This document shows positions 6,109 through 10,035 of a stretch of 10,035 nucleotides of DNA, piece by piece. Below the pieces are notes generated by a model. The model was not told where the DNA came from, made no database searches, and saw nothing but the letters and a program-made list of their open reading frames with translations. Origin of the DNA: DATMNI01 sp035570275 (GTDB lineage: Bacteria > Acidobacteriota > Terriglobia > Bryobacterales > Bryobacteraceae); assembly GCA_035570275.1 (NCBI GenBank), contig DATMNI010000391.1:1-10035 (forward strand), given 5' to 3'. A program made the translations under genes and the position numbers. The number at the start of each line of letters is the position of its first letter. Position 1 is the first letter of the stretch.

Positions 6109-6330
6109 CTAACTGCGGTGCGCCGGGGCTGGTTTGGAGTTGGCCATCACCAGACTGAAAACCAGCCGCTCGATCGGGCTCAGCGAATTGCCGGCCTTGT
6201 TCAGGTCCCGGAAATAATGCTGAAAGCTCTGCGCCGAGGAGACCAGGCGGCAGTAGGCCGGTGCGGTGGCAGCCGCGGTGACCATGAGCCCCAGCGCCAG
6301 AACTCCGATGATGTGAACTCTTCGTATCAC
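6109..6330 (-). CDS. Short exported protein of unknown function
   Basis: 73 residues from a GTG at 6330, with AGG a few bases upstream as a weak ribosome binding site. The N-terminus MIRRVHIIGVLALGLMVTAA has two arginines then a hydrophobic core, with likely cleavage near the APA at 23-25, giving a mature peptide of about 48 residues. The mature part, SFQHYFRDLNKAGNSLSPIE then RLVFSLVMANS, has amphipathic helix character and resembles short hypothetical proteins I associate with Acidobacteriota. I can name no domain. It converges on the kinase gene and is divergent from the FmdB gene. The overlapping plus-strand frame shows no signal peptide or motif, so I prefer this strand. A chance frame cannot be excluded. 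Confidence 0.55.
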   Translation of the reverse strand: MIRRVHIIGVLALGLMVTAAATAPAYCRLVSSAQSFQHYFRDLNKAGNSLSPIERLVFSLVMANSKPAPAHRS

Positions 6331-6391
6331 TCTACCTGTAAGACGGCGGTACCCCTGGTAAAGTTAGCCGCTTGACAAAACTTAACGCGGC

Positions 6392-6493
6392 GGCGGATTG
6401 GCAATCCGCCTTCCGACGTTCGGAGCGAGCCCCGAGGCGCTCGTTGGGCCAGCGTCAGGCGGATTGCCAATCCGCCGCAGATTAGCAATCTGC
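6392..6493. repeat. Palindromic GGCGGATT repeat cluster, second locus
   Basis: Three palindromes stand in about 100 bases: GGCGGATTGGCAATCCGCC (6392-6410), GGCGGATTGCCAATCCGCC (6458-6476) and GCAGATTAGCAATCTGC (6477-6493). The first two are reverse complements of each other and enclose a 47-base segment (6411-6457), which contains the short inverted pair CGAGC / GCTCG. This head-to-head arrangement is like a BIME built from REP sequences. It lies between two divergently transcribed genes, next to the fmdB-like promoter region. AGGCGGATT, one or two variable centre bases, then CAATCCGCCGCAG is shared with the 3274 copy. Confidence 0.85.
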
Positions 6494-6581
6494 CCCACAT
6501 AGTAGTACAAGCCGATTCATACCGCGTTCCCCCAAAACTGTTAAGCACCCGCCGCAACCCGCCACCTCTTGCCAGCACTGT

Positions 6582-6587
6582 TACAAT
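6582..6587 (+). promoter_or_regulatory. Possible -10 box (TACAAT) for the FmdB-family gene
   Basis: TACAAT lies 33 bases before the ATG at 6620, a fitting distance for a leader of about 25 bases. No matching -35 hexamer is visible 16-18 bases upstream, so support is weak. Confidence 0.3.
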
Positions 6588-6619
6588 AGAGTCAAGAGTA
6601 GTTTTCTTCACTGAGAGAT

Positions 6620-6988
6620 ATGCCGCTTTACGATTATCATTGCCACCAATGTGGCCAAACGTTCGAGGTCAGGCAAAAGTTTGCCGATGCACTGTTCACG
6701 GTTCACGAGGGCTGCGGCGGAGAGTTGGAACGGATGATCTCCGTCCCGGCGTTGCAGTTCAAGGGCACGGGCTGGTACGTCACCGATTACGGCAAGAATG
6801 GAAAGGTGCCTGCGGCCAACAGCGGGAACGACAAATCGGAATCGAAATCGGACTCGAAGTCCGAAGCGAAATCCGGAGCGAAATCCGAGTCCAAGGCCGA
6901 GTCGAAATCCGAATCCAAATCCGAGTCCAAGTCCGAATCGAAGACCGACAGCAAGCCGGCGCCTTCCAAGTCCTCAACTGACAAATAG
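6620..6988 (+). CDS. FmdB-family zinc ribbon protein with Lys/Ser-rich tail
   Basis: 122 residues. The first 65 form the FmdB/CxxC_CXXC_SSSS zinc ribbon: MPLYDYHCHQCGQTFEVRQK with Cys pair C8/C11, then VHEGCGGELERMISVPALQF, and the usual end FKGTGWYVTDYGK. The second metal-binding pair reads H29-x-x-C32 where most members have C-x-x-C, so zinc may be held by three Cys and one His; I recall this form as frequent in Acidobacteriota. Family members are proposed regulatory or small metal proteins, without a settled function. Residues from about 72 to 122 are a low-complexity Lys/Ser/Glu/Asp tail built on short DNA repeats, probably disordered. GAGAG directly before the ATG is a poor ribosome binding site. 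The gene converges on the permease gene with a 50-base gap. Confidence 0.9.
   Translation: MPLYDYHCHQCGQTFEVRQKFADALFTVHEGCGGELERMISVPALQFKGTGWYVTDYGKNGKVPAANSGNDKSESKSDSKSEAKSGAKSESKAESKSESKSESKSESKTDSKPAPSKSSTDK
6834..6951 (+). repeat. Degenerate 6/12-base coding repeat (Lys-Ser-Glu-Ser)
   Basis: About 118 bases made of variants of AAATCCGAATCC / AAGTCCGAATCG, read as KS-E/D/A/G-S units in the FmdB tail. Because the period is a multiple of three, several other frames stay open across it and give spurious Ser/Arg/Pro- or Asp/Ser-rich frames on both strands. The number of units is likely to vary by replication slippage. Confidence 0.8.
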
Positions 6989-7021
6989 CAGCCGCCTCCG
7001 GGTGCGTCTTCGATGGTTCGC

Positions 7022-7035
7022 CGGCCAGAAGGCCG
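7022..7035. terminator. Small hairpin between converging genes
   Basis: CGGCC and GGCCG form a five-base stem around AGAA in the 50-base gap between the FmdB-family gene and the permease gene. It is symmetric and could serve either transcript, but there is no T run on either side, so intrinsic termination is doubtful. Confidence 0.2.
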
Positions 7036-7038
7036 CGG

Positions 7039-9510
7039 TCACTCGTTTCGGAGCGCTTCGGCGGGATCGATCCTGGTGGCGCGGTACAGCGGAACCCAAC
7101 TGGCCGCCAGAATCACGGTTATCAGCAGCGCCAGTGCGCCCGAAAACGCCGCCGGTGAAAACGACCCTGCGCCATAGGTCAGGTCGGGCATTTCCGGCAC
7201 CGCCACCATCGAATTCAGCAACGCCGAGACCCCCGCTGCGCCCGCCAGGCCGGCAATCGAACCGAAAAGCGCCGGCTGCAGTGTCTGCCACAGCACCAAC
7301 CGGATCACCTCGCCGCCCGGTGCGCCCAGCGCCACCCGAATCGCAATCTCGCGCCTCCGCCGCGTAACCAACTGCGACACCAGGCCCAGAACGCCCACCG
7401 ATGCCAGAATCAGCGCCAGCCCGCCCAGGATGCCGGCCACCGTGGCGGGCGCCTGCGCCATCATGCGCTGAATTTCCATGGGACCATCCCGCATGGTGAA
7501 GAGGTGGCTCTGGGACGGCAGATTGGGGTTGATGGATGCCAGCGCGGCGAAGACGGGGCGCACGGCACCGGCCGCCCAGGACCGGGTGCGGATGAGGATC
7601 GACATGCGCTCCGATCGCGCCCCTGGAAGATACAGATACGCTTCGTCGGCTTTCGACAGATATGTGCTGCGGACGCCCTTAACCACCCCAACCACTGTAA
7701 AAGAGGTGTCAGGGCTGACGCCAGGCATGAAATTCAAGCCGTGAATCCTGCGGCCGATGGGGTCCTGGCCCGGCCAGGCACGGCGCGCCGCCACGTCGCT
7801 GATCACGGCGACCGGCGCACCGTTCGCAGTCTCCTGTAACGTGAACGACCGGCCAGCCAGAACCGGCACGCCGAGCGCCTCAAAATACCGGTCGGAGACC
7901 ACGTTGAACAGACACTGCACAATGGCGCCGCGATCGGTTGCGAAACCAGCGGTCCCGTGGCCGACCAGCGGAAAGCGATCGGCCCCCGCGACGGACGCCA
8001 CCTCCGGAAGGGCCAGTATCCGGTCCACGGCCTGGCTCATGAGCCTGGTCCGATCCGCATTTGTGGAGACCAGCGACCGGGTGTCTACTCCCCACACGGC
8101 CAGATGATCGGTTTCGAACCCCGGGTCCGCGCTGCTGGCCTGCCGGACGCCGCGGAACATCAACCCCGCGGTCACCAGCAGCACCAGACAGGCCGCCACC
8201 TGTGCCCCCAGCAGCAGGTTGCGCCGTTTCAACACGGTCCCGGTTCCACCGGAAGCCTGCTTCAGCGCGCTGATCACATCGCGGCGGCTCGCCTTTAGAG
8301 CCGGCCATACACCCACCGCAATTCCCGTAAACACGGAGACCGATGCCGCGTAGGCGAAGATCCGCCAGTCCGGCGAAAGGTCCAGATGGAGGCTCATCGA
8401 GCCGCCTGAAATCCGCTGCAGGAATTCGCCCAATTGCCAACGGATCCATTCGCACGACCAGACCGACAGCAGCAGCCCGGCGGCTCCACCCCCGAGGCCC
8501 AGCAGCACGCTCTCCGTACAGAGTTGGCGAATCAGGTGCATCCGGCTTGCGCCCAGCGCCAGCCGCACCGCGAACTCATGCTCGCGCATGGCATGCCGCG
8601 CTAACAGAAGATGCACCAGGTTGATGGAACCGATCAGCAGGATCATCCCAACCGCCGCCATCAGAACCGCGCAGATGGCGCCGAACGTTTCAAACTCTCC
8701 GGAATTCGTCTGAAAGAACGTAGCGGCATGCGCGTACAGGTGTGCCGGTTGGCCATTCACCAGGGGCCAGCCTCGCGCCAAGACCTCCAGTTCCGCGGCC
8801 ACCTGTGGGACGCCTCTGCCGGGGTTGCGACGCGCCAGTACCTGCCATTCACCGGGACCGCCGCCGTGCAGCCAATCCACGCCGGGCAGCACGGCCGGCT
8901 GGGCGGCCAGCGGAATCCAAAGGTCCGGCATCTGCGGCGGCATACCCGTTCCGGCGAAATCGGCTGGCGCCACGCCGATAATATCCAGCGCCGTGCCTTG
9001 CACGCGGATGGTCTTTTCCAGAACCGCGGTGTCCGCGTGCAGCTTCTTCACCCAAAACTCATGACTGATCACCGCCACCGAATGGTCGTTGGCATTGTCG
9101 TCGGCATGGAAGCTTCGCCCCACCCGCACGGCCACACCGAGGGCGTCGAAATAATTTTCGGAAACCAGCCGCGCCCAGAGCGCCTCGCCGGCCCCGGACT
9201 GTCGGCCCGAAAGACGCCCTACGATGCGCTGCGGCGACGACGACGCAATCACCTCCGCCAAAGAACGCGCCTGGCTGCGGATCTGTTCATACTGCGGGAG
9301 CGTAAAAGCATCCAGCCGCTGCCCGTCCTGGGCGCCGGTGACCCGCACCAGTTCGCCGGGCCCACGGGCCGCGATGGGTTTCAGCGCCACCCCTTCGTAG
9401 AACGTAAACACCACCGTATTGATGCCGATACCGAGCGCCAGTGTGATCACCGCGATGGCGGTGAAACCAGGCGACGCGGCTAAGGTACGGAGCGCATGGC
9501 GGAGTTGCAT
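7039..9510 (-). CDS. ADOP-type ABC transporter permease (duplicated MacB/FtsX permease without ATPase)
   Basis: 823 residues from ATG 9510, a tandem duplication of the MacB_PCD plus FtsX unit. Likely membrane helices are at about 15-40, 276-305, 336-355 and 383-404 in the first half and about 431-455, 689-716, 746-766 and 787-808 in the second, with large extracytoplasmic domains at about 45-270 and 460-685. Both halves carry the cytoplasmic coupling motif: REHEFAVRLALGASRMHLIR (309-328) and RRRREIAIRVALGAP (717-731). The end, RIDPAEALRNE, is typical. In Acidobacteriota many such 'orphan' permeases lack a linked MacB ATPase, as here; they may use one encoded elsewhere for peptide, lipid or drug export. 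The ATG follows GGAGG with no spacing, a poor arrangement; upstream in-frame starts (up to 9582) add repeat-like sequence. No linked TolC or membrane-fusion gene is seen in the window. Confidence 0.93.
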   Translation of the reverse strand: MQLRHALRTLAASPGFTAIAVITLALGIGINTVVFTFYEGVALKPIAARGPGELVRVTGAQDGQRLDAFTLPQYEQIRSQARSLAEVIASSSPQRIVGRLSGRQSGAGEALWARLVSENYFDALGVAVRVGRSFHADDNANDHSVAVISHEFWVKKLHADTAVLEKTIRVQGTALDIIGVAPADFAGTGMPPQMPDLWIPLAAQPAVLPGVDWLHGGGPGEWQVLARRNPGRGVPQVAAELEVLARGWPLVNGQPAHLYAHAATFFQTNSGEFETFGAICAVLMAAVGMILLIGSINLVHLLLARHAMREHEFAVRLALGASRMHLIRQLCTESVLLGLGGGAAGLLLSVWSCEWIRWQLGEFLQRISGGSMSLHLDLSPDWRIFAYAASVSVFTGIAVGVWPALKASRRDVISALKQASGGTGTVLKRRNLLLGAQVAACLVLLVTAGLMFRGVRQASSADPGFETDHLAVWGVDTRSLVSTNADRTRLMSQAVDRILALPEVASVAGADRFPLVGHGTAGFATDRGAIVQCLFNVVSDRYFEALGVPVLAGRSFTLQETANGAPVAVISDVAARRAWPGQDPIGRRIHGLNFMPGVSPDTSFTVVGVVKGVRSTYLSKADEAYLYLPGARSERMSILIRTRSWAAGAVRPVFAALASINPNLPSQSHLFTMRDGPMEIQRMMAQAPATVAGILGGLALILASVGVLGLVSQLVTRRRREIAIRVALGAPGGEVIRLVLWQTLQPALFGSIAGLAGAAGVSALLNSMVAVPEMPDLTYGAGSFSPAAFSGALALLITVILAASWVPLYRATRIDPAEALRNE

Positions 9511-9633
9511 CCTCCAGCCTGATGCAATTCGATTGCCGCCGGGCAAGCTAAAGCCTGCTCCACCTCGGCCGGCGTTCCACACGCGGGACGGCCTTTTGAG
9601 TGTTCGGTTGTGGGAATCGGCGTGCCGCAGTAG

Positions 9634-9661
9634 GACAGACCATCGACCTTCGTGGTCTGTC
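9634..9661. repeat. Nine-base-pair hairpin with an overlapping 17-base direct repeat
   Basis: GACAGACCA (9634-9642) and TGGTCTGTC (9653-9661) are exact reverse complements with a 10-base loop. An 18-base word CCTTCGTGGTCTGTCGCC begins at 9647 and recurs at 9664-9681 with one change (CCTTCGGGG...), so the right arm is duplicated with a 17-base period. The second copy can also pair with the left arm imperfectly. No T run follows, so it is not a clear terminator. Confidence 0.7.
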
Positions 9662-9767
9662 GCCCTTCGGGGTCTGTCGCCTCTCCAGCGCCCCCTCGCC
9701 GCCGCAAGCTTAGTACACCGTTTCAGAAGTTCGCCAACGTATCGGGAAACCGCTTGCTAACGCGCGC

Positions 9768-9893
9768 GGCTCGGATCAGGGCCGCGACGGCTCGGATCAG
9801 GGCCGCGACGGCTCGGATCAGGGCCGCGGCGGCTCGGATCACGGCCGCGGCGGCTCGGATCACGGCCGCGGCGGCTCGGATCAGAGCCGCAAC
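9768..9893. repeat. Six tandem 21-base units
   Basis: Units start at 9768, 9789, 9810, 9831, 9852 and 9873. Each begins GGCTCGGATCA and ends with GCCGCGAC, GCCGCGGC or GCCGCAAC. Units 1 and 2 are identical and units 4 and 5 are identical; others differ at one to three sites, which suggests unit-by-unit duplication. The period is seven codons, so frames stay open on both strands and give Ala/Arg/Ile-rich heptads. There is no spacer, so this is a minisatellite and not a CRISPR array. Confidence 0.9.
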
Positions 9894-10035
9894 GGTTAGA
9901 AGGCGTGAAATATTGTTCGTCAGGACCGAGGGGGCATAAAAATCAGATCCGCAACTCCGCAACTCAATTATTGTCGCTTACTGCCTCGGCCCCACCTCCT
10001 TGAAATGCCGCCCAGCTCAGGCGACCTGCGCTCCA

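Larger units (their letters stand above)
9511..10035. other. Gene-free, repeat-rich end of the window
   Basis: I find no protein I can support here. The stretch holds an imperfect palindrome GCAAGCTAAAGCCTGC (9543-9558), a 9-base-pair hairpin (9634-9661), a 17-base direct duplication (9647-9681) and six tandem 21-base units (9768-9893). Open frames across it on both strands translate these repeats. Bases 9894-10035 show nothing recognisable. Confidence 0.6.

Noticed and set aside
6780..6987. Open frames on both strands over the FmdB tail (Asp/Ser-rich and Arg/Ile/Ser-rich)
   Set aside because: They arise because the 6/12-base coding repeat has a period divisible by three; the zinc ribbon fixes the true frame.
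8611..9483. A 290-residue plus-strand open frame over the permease
   Set aside because: It is the complement of the conserved permease gene; its His/Arg/Gln-rich translation shows no domain.
9768..9893. CRISPR array
   Set aside because: The 21-base units abut each other with no unique spacers, and no cas gene is present.
9723..9962. A minus-strand 79-residue Ala-rich protein over the tandem units
   Set aside because: Most of it is the repeat translated; the opposite strand is equally open, and no initiation signal favours either one. It is kept only as a finding.

Overview
The window looks like a chromosomal segment, probably accessory in part, from an Acidobacteriota-type genome (Solibacter/Bryobacter-like). 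This rests on an 'ADOP'-type double permease without an ATPase, a FmdB zinc ribbon whose second Cys pair reads H-x-x-C before a Lys/Ser tail, small secreted proteins of unknown function, fairly high G+C, and many palindromic intergenic repeats. The assignment is inference from gene types; no marker gene is present.

Layout. (1) 49-2399 is a small defence-like patch. An ABC/AAA-type ATPase is broken by an apparent one-base deletion near base 216. It is followed, with a 4-base GTGA overlap, by a DUF4276 protein. Convergent to these is a two-gene toxin-antitoxin-like pair on the minus strand (DUF433 then DUF5615, 4-base ATGA overlap). The ATPase/DUF4276 pair resembles in logic the two-gene systems that join an ABC-type ATPase to a TOPRIM-like effector. 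(2) 2426-3246 holds no gene I can support, but contains a strong bulged hairpin at 2634-2705. (3) 3247-3325 is a palindromic repeat cluster that runs into the 3' end of the next gene. (4) 3311-4729 (minus) is an acyl-CoA/malonyl-CoA synthetase-like AMP ligase, probably starting at a TTG. (5) 5004-6017 (plus) holds a small exported protein and a small P-loop kinase. (6) 6109-6330 (minus) is a short exported protein. (7) 6392-6493 holds three more palindromes, two of them of the same 19-base family as the 3274 copy. (8) 6620-6988 (plus) is the FmdB-family zinc ribbon. (9) 7039-9510 (minus) is the large permease. (10) 9511-10035 is non-coding and repeat-rich, with a 9-bp hairpin, a 17-base direct duplication and six tandem 21-base units.

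How the genes relate. Only the ATPase/DUF4276 and DUF433/DUF5615 pairs are clearly translationally coupled. The ligase, exported proteins, kinase, FmdB protein and permease look like independent single-gene units separated by repeats. The points most worth a second look are the frameshifted defence-like cassette beside a toxin-antitoxin pair, and the palindromic repeat family that appears to supply the last codons and stop of the ligase gene.
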